A stretch of DNA of 64,000 nt from Gordonia sp. 'Campus' (lineage in GTDB: Bacteria; Actinomycetota; Actinomycetes; Mycobacteriales; Mycobacteriaceae). The position numbers were made by a program, and so were the translations under genes. Location: NCBI RefSeq assembly GCF_022206305.1, contig NZ_JAKOIW010000003.1, positions 248,001 to 312,000 on the forward strand, read 5' to 3'. A model generated the notes under the pieces. The model saw only the letters and a list, made by a program, of their open reading frames with translations, made no database searches and was not told the origin of the DNA. Numbering within the stretch: position 1 is the first letter of the stretch; every line of letters starts with the position of its first letter. Shown in pieces: positions 1 to 8,390 of this stretch.

Positions 1-1
1 G

Positions 2-193
2 CGAGCCCTGACCGTCGCGCTCCTGGACGAGCTCGCCGACCGTGTCCGGGATCGCCTGGGCGCGGACCCGGCCGCGATGCCGCTCGCGTGCGTCCTGGAG
101 GGCGGCACCTGGGCCGCCGGCCGTCGGCTGGCCGCACGACTTCGAAACGGATTGCCGCCGTTGTCGATACGGAGCACCGGGACCGTCTTCTAG
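2..193 (+). CDS. C-terminal end of a DUF1688 (URC4/urg3-like) protein, cut by window start
   Basis: An open frame enters from the left edge and stops at TAG 191-193, giving 63 residues. The visible tail has a [15 protein letters not shown] stretch and ends in STGTVF. I recognise this as the usual C-terminus of the DUF1688 family, whose fungal member Urc4 belongs to the URC pathway of uracil catabolism. The next gene on the same strand, 65 bp on, is uracil phosphoribosyltransferase, the enzyme that feeds UMP into that pathway, and this supports the call. The catalytic role of Urc4 is not well defined. The start and most of the protein lie outside the window, so a coincidental resemblance of a short tail cannot be excluded. 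Confidence 0.6.
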   Translation, partial: RALTVALLDELADRVRDRLGADPAAMPLACVLEGGTWAAGRRLAARLRNGLPPLSIRSTGTVF

Positions 194-258
194 CCACATC
201 GTCAGTCGTATCCCGGACCTCGCACGTGCTGGAGGTTCGGGACCCCAGAGAGGAACCC

Positions 259-888
259 ATGGGCACCGTTGCCGTCATCGATCACCCGCTGGTGCAGCAC
301 AAGCTGACCCTGATGCGCCGCAAGGACACGTCCACCAACGACTTCCGCCGACTCCTGGACGAGATCTCGATACTGATGGCCTACGACGTGCTGCGGGACA
401 TCCCGATGCACGAGGTGACCATCGAGACCCCTCTCGAGTCCACCCGGGCGAACGTCATCGACGGCAAGAAGCTCGTGTTCGCCGCCGTTCTGCGAGCCGG
501 CGCCGGCATCGCCGACGGCATGTTGACGGTGGTCCCCGGCGCGCGCGTCGGCCACATCGGGCTCTACCGCGATCCGAAGACGATGGTCGTCGTCGAGTAC
601 TACTTCAAGATGCCGTCGGAGCTGTCCGAACGGGACGTTGTCATCGTCGATCCCCTTCTCGCGACCGGACATTCGGCGGTAGCCGCGATCGATCGCATCA
701 AGGAACACTCCCCCAAGTCCATCAAGTTCGTCTGTCTGCTGACCTGCCCGGAGGGCATCGAGGTCCTTCATCGCGCGCACCCCGACGTGCCGATCTTCAC
801 CGCGGGTGTCGATCGCGAACTCGACGACAACGGCTTCATCCGGCCCGGGCTCGGCGACGCCGGCGACCGGATCTTCGGAACGGCCTGA
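259..888 (+). CDS. upp: Uracil phosphoribosyltransferase
   Basis: This cytosolic enzyme makes UMP from uracil and PRPP, in pyrimidine salvage or as the entry to the URC degradation route. The 209-residue length is normal for the family. The PRPP-binding loop reads [10 protein letters not shown] at residues 131-140, where most Upp proteins have DPMLATGGS. The uracil-binding end is present as [18 protein letters not shown] near residues 180-197. The ATG at 259 follows AGAGAGGAA, and the frame upstream of it does not resemble Upp. It lies directly downstream of a DUF1688 gene, which suggests a URC-type operon rather than simple salvage. Identity is secure; the pathway assignment is inferred from the neighbour. 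Confidence 0.95.
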   Translation: MGTVAVIDHPLVQHKLTLMRRKDTSTNDFRRLLDEISILMAYDVLRDIPMHEVTIETPLESTRANVIDGKKLVFAAVLRAGAGIADGMLTVVPGARVGHIGLYRDPKTMVVVEYYFKMPSELSERDVVIVDPLLATGHSAVAAIDRIKEHSPKSIKFVCLLTCPEGIEVLHRAHPDVPIFTAGVDRELDDNGFIRPGLGDAGDRIFGTA

Positions 889-910
889 GCCGAGACCGGG
901 CACGGTTCAG
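885..910. terminator. Hairpin between convergent upp and CPBP protease genes
   Basis: Arms CTGAGCCG (885-892) and CGGTTCAG (903-910) pair with one G-U and enclose a 10-nt loop. The hairpin spans both stop codons (TGA 886-888 on plus, 907-909 on minus), so it could end transcripts from either side. No U-tract follows, as is common in actinobacteria. Confidence 0.5.
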
Positions 911-1617
911 GAGACCTGCCACGCCACCGCGGCACCGATCGCACCGGTCGCGTTGAGCGCCCAGTGCAGCGCGATCGGCGACAGCAGGCTCGTGGTGCGC
1001 TGACGGAGCCAGCCCAGCACGAAACCGGCCGCCCCGGTCGCCACCACGGCACCCGCGATCCCCGCGACCTGGGCGAGCGACCCCGAACCGAGCACATCGC
1101 TCAGGCCCTCGTTGCCCGCGGTCAGCCCTGTCGAGGACAGAATGTGCCAGAGCCCGAACGCGACTGCTCCCGCCACCAACGTCACCATCGGGCCGAAGAT
1201 TCTGCCCAGGGCACCCTGCAGCACGCCGCGGAACAGGACCTCCTCCGGGATGGCCGTCTGCAGGGGGATGACCACGAATGCGGCGAGGAGGGCCTCGGAC
1301 GTGTCGTCGTAGCGGTCCGACAGGAAGAACTCGCGCGTCGCGGGGATCGCGACCGCCGTCGACACGATCGCCGCGACCACGATGACCGAGGCGACCGCGA
1401 ACGGAATGCCCGCGCGCAATTCGGCCCGACTCATCCCGAGATCACGCCAGCCCAGGCCACCCGCGCGCGCCACGAGGACCGACACCGCGGCGGCCGCCGG
1501 GACGATCATCACAGCCAAAACGCCGTCGAACCGGTGCGCGAGAACGTTCACCCCGATCAGCAAGAGGACCACTGCGACCAGAAGCACGACGCCGGTGCGA
1601 CGAGACGGGGTGGCCAC
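907..1617 (-). CDS. CPBP-family intramembrane glutamic endopeptidase
   Basis: This is a polytopic membrane protein of 236 residues. It has the CPBP (Abi) motifs: EEVLFRG at about residues 125-131 and FGLWH at about 154-158, plus a later helix with HWALN. In this family the paired Glu and the two His form the active site; members process membrane substrates or act in bacteriocin immunity. The specific role here is unknown. The GTG start at 1617 is chosen because CACACT (1624-1629, minus strand) lies exactly 6 nt upstream, as in a leaderless promoter, and because the 37 residues in frame upstream are Arg/His-rich and unlike a membrane protein N-terminus. It is divergent from the transporter at 1687. 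Confidence 0.85.
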   Translation of the reverse strand: MATPSRRTGVVLLVAVVLLLIGVNVLAHRFDGVLAVMIVPAAAAVSVLVARAGGLGWRDLGMSRAELRAGIPFAVASVIVVAAIVSTAVAIPATREFFLSDRYDDTSEALLAAFVVIPLQTAIPEEVLFRGVLQGALGRIFGPMVTLVAGAVAFGLWHILSSTGLTAGNEGLSDVLGSGSLAQVAGIAGAVVATGAAGFVLGWLRQRTTSLLSPIALHWALNATGAIGAAVAWQVS

Positions 1618-1686
1618 GCGTCGAGTGTGCCGCACACCGCCGCCGCGGTGTCGGCGATCCACCGGCCCGTGTCGCAGAATGATGCG

Positions 1687-2655
1687 GTGCACAAACCGGT
1701 GACCGTCGTCGATCGCCTCGAACGGCATCAGGTCGTGCTCTACCTCGGCGCCATCATCGCCGGGTTCGTGCTCGGCGCGTCCGCACCCGGTCCCGCGGAG
1801 AACCTGGCCATCGCGATCACCCCGCTTCTCGGCGCGCTGCTCTACGTGACGTTCCTGCAGGTGCGGTTCGCCGACCTGGTCGACTCGGTGCGCGACCGAC
1901 GGTTCCTGGCGGCGGTTCTGGTGCTCAACTTCGGTGTCGCGCCGGTGGTCGTGGCGGCGTTGTCGTTCGCACTGCCGGCCGATGATGCGATCCGTCTCGG
2001 TGCGTTGCTGGTGCTGTTGTGTCCGTGTGTCGACTACGTCGTCGTCTTCACCGGTCTCGCCGGCGGAGACGCAAGACGGATGCTGGCAGCGACCCCGCTC
2101 CTGCTCATCGTCCAGATGCTGCTGGCGCCGCTGTATCTCGCGGTGTTGCTCGGGGACGGGCGTTCGGTGATCGATCCCAGCCCGTTTGTCTGGGCTTTCC
2201 TGGCGCTGATCGTGTTGCCCCTGGTCTTGGCCTGGATCACGCAGAGGTGGTCGCGCACATCACCGGTCGGGCGTCGCGTACAAGACGGGGCGTCGACGGC
2301 GATGGTGCCACTGATGATGGGCGTGCTGGTCGTCGCAGTGAGTTCGCAGGTCCCTCAGGTGGACTCACGATTCGGTGACATCGCCGGCGTGATCCCGATC
2401 TACGTCGCATTCCTCGTCGTCATGGCCCTCGCGGGACTGGCCGTGACGCGCGTGTTCCGACTCGCCCCGGCGTCGGCCACCGCGGCCGTCTTCTCGGGTG
2501 CGACCCGGAACTCACTCGTCGTGCTCCCGCTGGCCCTGGCACTGCCGGTCGGCGCCGAACTCGCGGCCGCGACCGTGATCGCTCAGACGCTAGTCGAACT
2601 CATCGGGATGGTCGTGCTGGTGTGGGGCTTCACTTGTGCGGCACGTCGGCGCTGA
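1687..2655 (+). CDS. ACR3/bile-acid-symporter-like membrane transporter, possible arsenite efflux
   Basis: A hydrophobic 322-residue protein with about ten predicted helices, resembling the arsenic-resistance branch (COG0798) of the bile acid:sodium symporter superfamily. The segment LLCPCVDYVVVFTGLAGGD near residues 106-124 holds a conserved-looking Cys pair and the TGLAGGD stretch of that branch. ACR3 proteins export arsenite. No ArsR or arsenate reductase lies nearby, so the substrate is not established. Several GTG codons could start the gene. 1687 is preferred because CAGAAT (1675-1680) lies 6 nt upstream, but 1669 and 1699 remain possible. The 3' end overlaps the convergent dehydrogenase gene by 26 bp. 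Confidence 0.7.
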   Translation: MHKPVTVVDRLERHQVVLYLGAIIAGFVLGASAPGPAENLAIAITPLLGALLYVTFLQVRFADLVDSVRDRRFLAAVLVLNFGVAPVVVAALSFALPADDAIRLGALLVLLCPCVDYVVVFTGLAGGDARRMLAATPLLLIVQMLLAPLYLAVLLGDGRSVIDPSPFVWAFLALIVLPLVLAWITQRWSRTSPVGRRVQDGASTAMVPLMMGVLVVAVSSQVPQVDSRFGDIAGVIPIYVAFLVVMALAGLAVTRVFRLAPASATAAVFSGATRNSLVVLPLALALPVGAELAAATVIAQTLVELIGMVVLVWGFTCAARRR

Positions 2656-3364
2656 GCCCGCCGTCCATCACGAACTCGGCACCGGTGGCGTAGGACGATT
2701 CGTCGCTGGCGAGGAACACCACGAAGGTCGACACCTCGCTCGATTCGGCCGCCCTGCCCATCGGCACGGTGACCATGTCCTCCGGAATCCCCGCGGTCAT
2801 CGGTGTGCGGATGAGACCGGGATGGATGGAGTTCACCCGCACGTTGTGCGGAGCCAGTTCCAGTGCAACGGATTTCGCCAGGCCACGCACACCCCACTTG
2901 GTGGCGACATAACCATGCGCCCAGGGACTCCCGCGTAACCCTTCGACCGAGGACACGTTGATGATCGACCCCCCGCCCGCGTCGATCATCAGGTCGGCGA
3001 CCGCTTGGATGCCGAGGAACGTTCCCGTCAGATTGACGTCGAGGATCTGCTTCCACTTGTCGAGCCGGAACTTCTGGATCGTCGAACCGTTCACGATGCC
3101 CGCGTTGTTCACCAAGACGTTGACCTTGCCGTACTCGTCGACGGCGGTGGCGACCGCTGCCTGCCAGTCATCGGGCGATGTGACGTCGAGGTGTACATAC
3201 CGTGCCGCGTCGCCGAGTTCGGCCGCCAACTGCTTGCCCTCGTCGTCGAGGATGTCGCCGATCACCACCTTCGCACCTTCGGCGACGAGGGCCCGGGCGT
3301 GCTCGGCACCCATTCCCCGCGAACCGCCCGTGATCACCGCAACCTTGCCGTCTACGCGTCCCAT
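2630..3364 (-). CDS. Short-chain dehydrogenase/reductase, hydroxysteroid-dehydrogenase-like
   Basis: A classical SDR oxidoreductase of 244 residues. The cofactor motif TGGSRGMG sits at residues 12-19, the structural NNAG at 86-89, and the catalytic Ser139, Tyr152 and Lys156 are in place. An acidic residue (Asp37) after the second strand favours NAD over NADP. The substrate cannot be read from the sequence; close relatives are usually annotated as 3-alpha or 20-beta hydroxysteroid dehydrogenases. The ATG at 3364 is supported by TAGCGT (3372-3377, minus strand) 7 nt upstream, which suggests a leaderless mRNA. It is divergent from the amine-dehydrogenase-like gene at 3497, so the two may share regulation. 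Confidence 0.88.
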   Translation of the reverse strand: MGRVDGKVAVITGGSRGMGAEHARALVAEGAKVVIGDILDDEGKQLAAELGDAARYVHLDVTSPDDWQAAVATAVDEYGKVNVLVNNAGIVNGSTIQKFRLDKWKQILDVNLTGTFLGIQAVADLMIDAGGGSIINVSSVEGLRGSPWAHGYVATKWGVRGLAKSVALELAPHNVRVNSIHPGLIRTPMTAGIPEDMVTVPMGRAAESSEVSTFVVFLASDESSYATGAEFVMDGGLSADVPHK

Positions 3365-3371
3365 GGCGAGC

Positions 3372-3377
3372 ACGCTA
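3372..3377 (-). promoter_or_regulatory. Predicted leaderless -10 hexamer (TAGCGT) for the SDR gene
   Basis: Reading leftward, TAGCGT is followed by 7 nt and then ATG 3364. A TANNNT hexamer at this distance places the transcription start at or next to the start codon. No Shine-Dalgarno sequence is visible. Confidence 0.5.
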
Positions 3378-3496
3378 CCGCGACCACAGCGAAAATAGAA
3401 CAGGTTCCACCAAGAAAATGGTCTACTGAACAGACAAGCGTCCGGACAGATGTACACCGCTCCCACCGGCGCCTTTCAACACGAGGAGTTCCAGTC

Positions 3497-4582
3497 ATGT
3501 CCATTCGGGTAGCCCTTGTCGGAACCGGCAACGTCGGCCGGTTGTGCCTGACGCAGCTGATCGACGATCCTCGTCTCGACCTGGTGGCGGTGTGCGTATC
3601 CACCCCGGAGAAGGTCGGCGTCGACGCGTCGATCCTCGCCGGTTCGGAAGCTCCGACCGGCGTTCTCGCCGTCGACGACCTCGACGCGGTCATCGCGACC
3701 GAACCCGACTGCGTCGTGTACTGCGCCATGGGCGACACGCGCCCGGTCGAGGCGTTCGACGACGTGACGCGCATCCTCGCCGCCGGCATCGACGTCGTCG
3801 GTTCGTCGCCGAACACGCTGCAGTACCCGTGGGGTGTGATGCCGGAACGAGCGATCGCCAAGATGGAAGAGACCACCGCGGCAAGCGGCGCAAGCCTGTT
3901 CGTGACCGGTGTCGATCCGGGTTTCGCGAACGATCTCATCCCGCTGGTGTTCGCAGGAACCTGCCAGCGGATAGACCAGGTCCGCTGTATGGAGATCGCC
4001 GATTACGCCACCTACGACGGCGCGACCGTCATGTTCGACGTCATGGGCTTCGGCAAACCCCTGGACGAGACCCCGATGCTGTTCCTCCCCGGCGTTCTCG
4101 GCCTGGCGTGGGGAACCACGATCCGCCAACTGGCCGCAGGCCTCGGCGTCACCGTGGACGAAATCGATGAGGTGCACGAGAGTGAGCCCGCACCTGACGA
4201 TTTCGACATCGCAGCCGGGCACATCGCCGCGGGTACGCGCGCAGCCGTACGCTTCGAGATCATCGGAAAGGTCGCCGGCGAGCCGGTGATCGTTCTCGAG
4301 CACGTGACGCGGCTTCGGGGCGACCTACGCCCGGACTGGGCGCAACCGGCACAGCCCGGCGGCTGCTACCGCGTGGAGATCACCGGCGAACCGTCGTACA
4401 CCGTCGACATCTGCCCCACGAGCCGCAAGGGCGACCACAACCACGCCGCGATCGTGGCTGCGGCCGGACGCATCGTGAACGCCATCCCTGCGGTGGTCGA
4501 CGGCCCGCCGGGAATCCGTACGACGCTGGACCTTCCGCTGGTGACCGGGCCCGGGATCAGACCATCCCCGCATCGTGCATGA
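3497..4582 (+). CDS. NAD(P)-dependent amine-dehydrogenase / dihydrodipicolinate-reductase-like protein
   Basis: A 361-residue oxidoreductase with an N-terminal Rossmann fold (VALVGTGNVG, residues 5-14) and a DapB-like C-terminal half containing GVDPGFANDLIPL. Mycobacterial relatives are annotated as dihydrodipicolinate reductases or as NAD(P)H-dependent amine dehydrogenases related to 2,4-diaminopentanoate dehydrogenase. It is unlikely to be the lysine-pathway DapB, which is shorter (about 245-270 residues). The substrate is unknown. ATG 3497 follows a good ribosome site, AGGAG at 3483-3487. It is divergent from the SDR, and its 3' end overlaps the response regulator gene by 26 bp. Confidence 0.75.
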   Translation: MSIRVALVGTGNVGRLCLTQLIDDPRLDLVAVCVSTPEKVGVDASILAGSEAPTGVLAVDDLDAVIATEPDCVVYCAMGDTRPVEAFDDVTRILAAGIDVVGSSPNTLQYPWGVMPERAIAKMEETTAASGASLFVTGVDPGFANDLIPLVFAGTCQRIDQVRCMEIADYATYDGATVMFDVMGFGKPLDETPMLFLPGVLGLAWGTTIRQLAAGLGVTVDEIDEVHESEPAPDDFDIAAGHIAAGTRAAVRFEIIGKVAGEPVIVLEHVTRLRGDLRPDWAQPAQPGGCYRVEITGEPSYTVDICPTSRKGDHNHAAIVAAAGRIVNAIPAVVDGPPGIRTTLDLPLVTGPGIRPSPHRA

Positions 4583-5207
4583 GGATCGCGACCTGAACGC
4601 GGTTACCGGCATCGAGCTTGGTGAAGATGTGCGAGATGTGCGCCTTGACCGTCGCGAGGCTCATGTGGAGGCGTTCGGCGATCTCGGCGTTCGATGCGCC
4701 ACGCGCGAGTTCGACCGCGACGTCCCGCTCCCGCGCGGTGAGCAGATCGACTCGTCGGAGCGCGTGCGACGTTCGACTGGCGCCCGAGTTGACCACCTGC
4801 TTGATCAGCGCGGCCGTCACGGTGGGACTCAACACCGGCCGTCCGGAGAGTACGTCGCGGATGGCGGCCACGATGTCGCTCGGCGGCGTGTCCTTGAGCA
4901 GGAAGCCGTCGGCACCGACGGCCAATGCTCGGACCACGTAGTCGTCGGCGTCGAACGTCGTCAGGACGATGACTGCCGGCGGAGACGCCATGGCCTTGAA
5001 CCGGCCGGTCGCGGCGATCCCGTCCAGGACCGGCATCCGCAGATCCATGAGCACCAGATCGACGGACTCGACGGCGTGGGCGTCGACGGCTTCCTGGCCG
5101 TTGGAGGCCTCGGCGACGATCTCGAGGCCGGGATCGCCACCGAGCAGGAGGCGGAGGCCCGACCGGACGAGGGGGTCGTCGTCGACGATCATGATGCGCG
5201 CGGTCAT
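4557..5207 (-). CDS. LuxR/NarL-family response regulator
   Basis: A two-domain DNA-binding regulator of 216 residues. The receiver domain has acidic residues IVDDD (7-11) and a phospho-acceptor Asp55 in LVLMDLRMP. The C-terminal LuxR-type helix-turn-helix covers about residues 150-205 (LTARERDVA through LATVKAHISHIFTKL). ATG 5207 overlaps the kinase stop as ATGA, so the two are translationally coupled and form one two-component system. A divergent ABC exporter lies just beyond the kinase and is its most likely target. Confidence 0.95.
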   Translation of the reverse strand: MTARIMIVDDDPLVRSGLRLLLGGDPGLEIVAEASNGQEAVDAHAVESVDLVLMDLRMPVLDGIAATGRFKAMASPPAVIVLTTFDADDYVVRALAVGADGFLLKDTPPSDIVAAIRDVLSGRPVLSPTVTAALIKQVVNSGASRTSHALRRVDLLTARERDVAVELARGASNAEIAERLHMSLATVKAHISHIFTKLDAGNRVQVAILMHDAGMV

Positions 5208-6433
5208 GACTGCCACGGTAGCCAGACGTGCAACAGGAAGCGTTTGTCCTCGCTGACCGTCGCCGACTGCCGTCCACCATGGAGTTCGACTCTCTCGGCC
5301 AGACCGACCAGCCCGAACCCCGGTGTGGGAGAGTACGACCCCGCCGACAGCGGCAGCGCATTCTCGACGAGCAGGTCCACCCCGTGGTCGGGACCCCCGC
5401 GGATGTGCAAGGCGACCGGCGCGCTCGGCGAATGCCGTCGCGCGTTGGTCAGCGCCTCCTGGACACACCGATACAGCGTGCGTGAGATCGCCGGACTCAA
5501 CGCGTCGATCTCGATGTCACACCGCGCCTCGATCCGCATGCCCAGCGCACGGGCCTCGTCGATGAGGGACATCAGATCCAGGGCGGTCTGCGGGTTCTCC
5601 GGTCGAGCATCCCCTGGACCCTCCCGCAGCACACCGAGCACCTCACGGAGTTCGGTCAACGCCAGGTGTGAGGTCTCCTGGATGGTCTGCGCCGTGTCGC
5701 GGACCTGCTCTCGGGTGAGGTCTGAGCGGTAGGCCAGGGCTCCGGCGGACATGCTCATCGCCGAGATGCGATGGGCCAGGATGTCATGCATCTCCCTGGC
5801 GATTCGGGCTCGTTCCGCGGATCGCGCCTGCATCACCTTCGCCTGCTGCTCGGCCTCCGACGAGAGCGCACGAGCCTGCCAGCTCGCGAGAAGTTCACGG
5901 CGCGAACCGATGTAGAGACCCCAGGCGATCATCGCCCCGGTCGCGATCACGGTTACGGCGAACTGCACGAGCGCGGGATCGTCCTGTTCGGTGGGCGTCG
6001 CGAAGAATCTGACCGCGACCATGCCCGCGCCGACAGACAACACCGCCTGTGGGACGATCTCGCTCCAACGCCGCCGTGTCGAGAGCGACACCATCGCCAG
6101 CACGGCGGGCCCGATTGACGACGACGACACTATGGTCACGATGTTCGTGAACGTGGTCACCGCGACCGGATGTCGCCGGCGCCACCAGATGACGGTGTAG
6201 GACACCACTGCGAGCGCGAGGTCGATGATGAACCACCATCGAGCCTCTTCCCAGAGGTACGACGCTCGTGTCGCGAAGGTGGCGGCCGAGATGAGGACCA
6301 TCACGATCAGCCGCCACGTTCGGCCGCCCCACGTCATCGGGGGTTGATACTGCTCGGGAGGCAGTGAGATGTCCTCGCCGGCCTCCGGCCGGAGTGCACC
6401 CACTGAGGCAGAAACGGATCGACGAGCGCGCAC
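5204..6433 (-). CDS. HisKA_3-type sensor histidine kinase
   Basis: A membrane sensor of 409 residues. Residues 1-40 are cytosolic, about five or six transmembrane helices follow to about 178, and a short coiled linker leads to the HisKA_3 dimerisation domain. The phospho-acceptor is His216 in REMHDILAHR. The GHKL ATPase domain has the N-box QEALTNARRHS and a GFGLVGLAERV G-box. No large extracellular domain is present, as in DesK/LiaS-type kinases that sense membrane events. GTG 6433 is chosen because TACGGT (6440-6445, minus strand) lies exactly 6 nt upstream; an in-frame ATG at 6469 has no ribosome site. It partners the regulator at 4557-5207. Confidence 0.9.
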   Translation of the reverse strand: MRARRSVSASVGALRPEAGEDISLPPEQYQPPMTWGGRTWRLIVMVLISAATFATRASYLWEEARWWFIIDLALAVVSYTVIWWRRRHPVAVTTFTNIVTIVSSSSIGPAVLAMVSLSTRRRWSEIVPQAVLSVGAGMVAVRFFATPTEQDDPALVQFAVTVIATGAMIAWGLYIGSRRELLASWQARALSSEAEQQAKVMQARSAERARIAREMHDILAHRISAMSMSAGALAYRSDLTREQVRDTAQTIQETSHLALTELREVLGVLREGPGDARPENPQTALDLMSLIDEARALGMRIEARCDIEIDALSPAISRTLYRCVQEALTNARRHSPSAPVALHIRGGPDHGVDLLVENALPLSAGSYSPTPGFGLVGLAERVELHGGRQSATVSEDKRFLLHVWLPWQS

Positions 6434-6439
6434 TGGACA

Positions 6440-6445
6440 ACCGTA
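6440..6445 (-). promoter_or_regulatory. Predicted leaderless -10 hexamer (TACGGT) for the sensor kinase operon
   Basis: On the minus strand TACGGT is followed by TGTCCA and then GTG 6433. The spacing puts the transcription start on the start codon, which argues for GTG 6433 over ATG 6469. Confidence 0.5.
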
Positions 6446-6557
6446 GTCGCCCGGCGGTCGCCCGAGCATCAGACCGATGGGTGTCGACCCCTACGACTTT
6501 CGGCCGATGCGACGCTGTCCTCTCGCCCGATGCGCACGAGTGCGCGGGGACGACACG

Positions 6558-7481
6558 ATGAACGTCATGATCACAGTGAAGAATCTGACCAAACGCTATG
6601 GCGAACACGTCGCGGTCGACGATGTGTCCTTCACCTGCCGTCCGGGCCAGGTGACGGGGTTCCTCGGGCCCAACGGCGCCGGCAAGTCGACGACCATGAG
6701 GATCATCGCCGGCCTGACCCCGCCGACGTCCGGCGTGGCGCAGCTCAACGGCGCCGACTACCGGTCGATCCCGAATCCCGCCACGCAGGTGGGCATCCTG
6801 CTCGACGCGTCCGCACAACATGCGGGACGTACCGGCGCGGAGGTGCTGCGTCTGTCGGCGATGACGATGGGCGTGGGGCGCGACCGTGTCGACGAGATGC
6901 TCGAGATGGTCAGTCTCACACCGGAAGAGGCAGGCCGCCGGGTACGCAACTATTCACTCGGCATGCGGCAGCGGCTCGGGATCGCCGCCGCGCTGGTCGG
7001 CGACCCGAAAATCCTGATCCTCGACGAGCCGGCCAACGGGCTCGACCCGGCAGGCATCCACTGGATGCGAACTCTGTTGCGCGAGTATGCCAACCGTGGT
7101 GGCACGGTCCTGCTGTCGTCGCACCTGCTGCACGAGATCGAGATCATCGCCGACGACATCGTGGTCATCGGCGGCGGACGGATCGTCGCACAGGGCACCA
7201 AGGAGGAGCTCCTCGCCGGGGCCGGGACCCGGGTGCGTTCACTCGACGACGCAGCACTCGGCACCGCGCTCGCCGCTGCCGGGATCACGGCTCGCCGCAA
7301 CACCTCCGGTGGCCTCGACGTCGACGCCGACGCCGTCGAGGTCGGCCGGACCGCGGCCGCGACCGGCGTTGTCCTCACCGAGTTGCGCCCCGCCGACGGA
7401 GCACAACTCGAGGCCATGTTCCTCCAGCTCACCGCAGGTTCTCAGCGCGAACAGCCCACACTTCAAGGAGCACTCCGATGA
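6558..7481 (+). CDS. ABC transporter ATP-binding protein
   Basis: ATPase subunit of 307 residues. Walker A is GPNGAGKST (37-45), the signature YSLGMRQR (132-139) is a variant of LSGGQ, Walker B is ILILDEP (152-158), and His189 is the switch histidine. It belongs to the CcmA-like group that pairs with a single-subunit permease for lipid, antibiotic or peptide export. The last 80 residues form an accessory domain typical of BcrA-like ATPases. ATG 6558 follows GGGGA at 6546-6550. Its stop overlaps the permease start (ATGA). It is divergent from a kinase/regulator pair, the classic arrangement of an envelope-stress or antimicrobial-resistance module. Confidence 0.93.
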   Translation: MNVMITVKNLTKRYGEHVAVDDVSFTCRPGQVTGFLGPNGAGKSTTMRIIAGLTPPTSGVAQLNGADYRSIPNPATQVGILLDASAQHAGRTGAEVLRLSAMTMGVGRDRVDEMLEMVSLTPEEAGRRVRNYSLGMRQRLGIAAALVGDPKILILDEPANGLDPAGIHWMRTLLREYANRGGTVLLSSHLLHEIEIIADDIVVIGGGRIVAQGTKEELLAGAGTRVRSLDDAALGTALAAAGITARRNTSGGLDVDADAVEVGRTAAATGVVLTELRPADGAQLEAMFLQLTAGSQREQPTLQGALR

Positions 7482-8290
7482 CCATCGCCGACTTCAGTTC
7501 ACCCATCGCCTCGCCAGTCGCGGTCGACCTCGACCGTCCCGGCATCCCGTTCACTCGCCTGGTCCGTGTCGAACTCCGCAAACTCGTCGACACCCGCGCC
7601 GGGTTCTGGCTGACGGCATCCATCGGCGTGATCGCCGCCATCGTCGTGGTCGCGATGCTCGTCGCCAACCGGAATTCACCGGAGAATCTCAATCTCGGGC
7701 AGTTCTTCGGGATGATGAACATCCCCACCGCGATCATCCTGCCCATCCTGGCGATCCTCCTGGTCACCGGCGAGTGGAGTCAGCGCACCGCGCTGACCAC
7801 CTTCACACTCGAGCCACGCCGGGAGCGGATCATCGGGGCCAAATTGGTTGCGGCGCTGATCACCGCGGTGGCTGCCGTCGCGGTCGCACTCGCCTTGGGT
7901 GTGATCGGCAACGGCGTCGCGGGTCTCGCGTTCGCCGACCCGGCCGGCGCCTGGGAGCTCACCCTCGCCGGGTTCGTCAACTCCTTCGTGTTGCAGGCGT
8001 TCGGTCTGCTGCTCGGCTTCGGCTTCGCTGCTCTCATCCTGAACACCCCCGGCGCGATCGTGGCGTACTTCGCGCTGCCGACCGCGCTGTCCGTGGTCAG
8101 TGAACTGGTCCCCTGGTTCAAGGACAACCTGGGTCAATGGGTCGACACGACTCTGACCAACATGCCGTTCCAGTCCGGTGACTGGGCCACCGGCGGTGAA
8201 TGGGCCCGACTGCTGGTGTCGGCGGTCATCTGGATCGCGCTGCCGCTGGGTCTCGGGGTGCTGCGGGTCCTGCGGTCGGAAGTGAAGTAG
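7478..8290 (+). CDS. ABC transporter permease, ABC-2 type
   Basis: Membrane subunit of the exporter, 270 residues with about six helices: a first helix near residues 45-65, then helices spread to the C-terminus at about 250. The N-terminal RLVRVELRKLVDTRAGFWL segment is typical of ABC-2 permeases with an amphipathic entry helix. ATG 7478 overlaps the ATPase stop and has a clear AAGGAG at 7465-7470. The exported substrate cannot be inferred from the sequence. Confidence 0.88.
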   Translation: MTIADFSSPIASPVAVDLDRPGIPFTRLVRVELRKLVDTRAGFWLTASIGVIAAIVVVAMLVANRNSPENLNLGQFFGMMNIPTAIILPILAILLVTGEWSQRTALTTFTLEPRRERIIGAKLVAALITAVAAVAVALALGVIGNGVAGLAFADPAGAWELTLAGFVNSFVLQAFGLLLGFGFAALILNTPGAIVAYFALPTALSVVSELVPWFKDNLGQWVDTTLTNMPFQSGDWATGGEWARLLVSAVIWIALPLGLGVLRVLRSEVK

Positions 8291-8390
8291 GCACAACCGG
8301 ATGGCGTCACGGTCACAGTCCGTCCGAGTAGGGCCGTCGCTCCGCCGAAGTTGATACCGTGTCCGGGTTCTCAAGAAGCGAGGAACCCAC

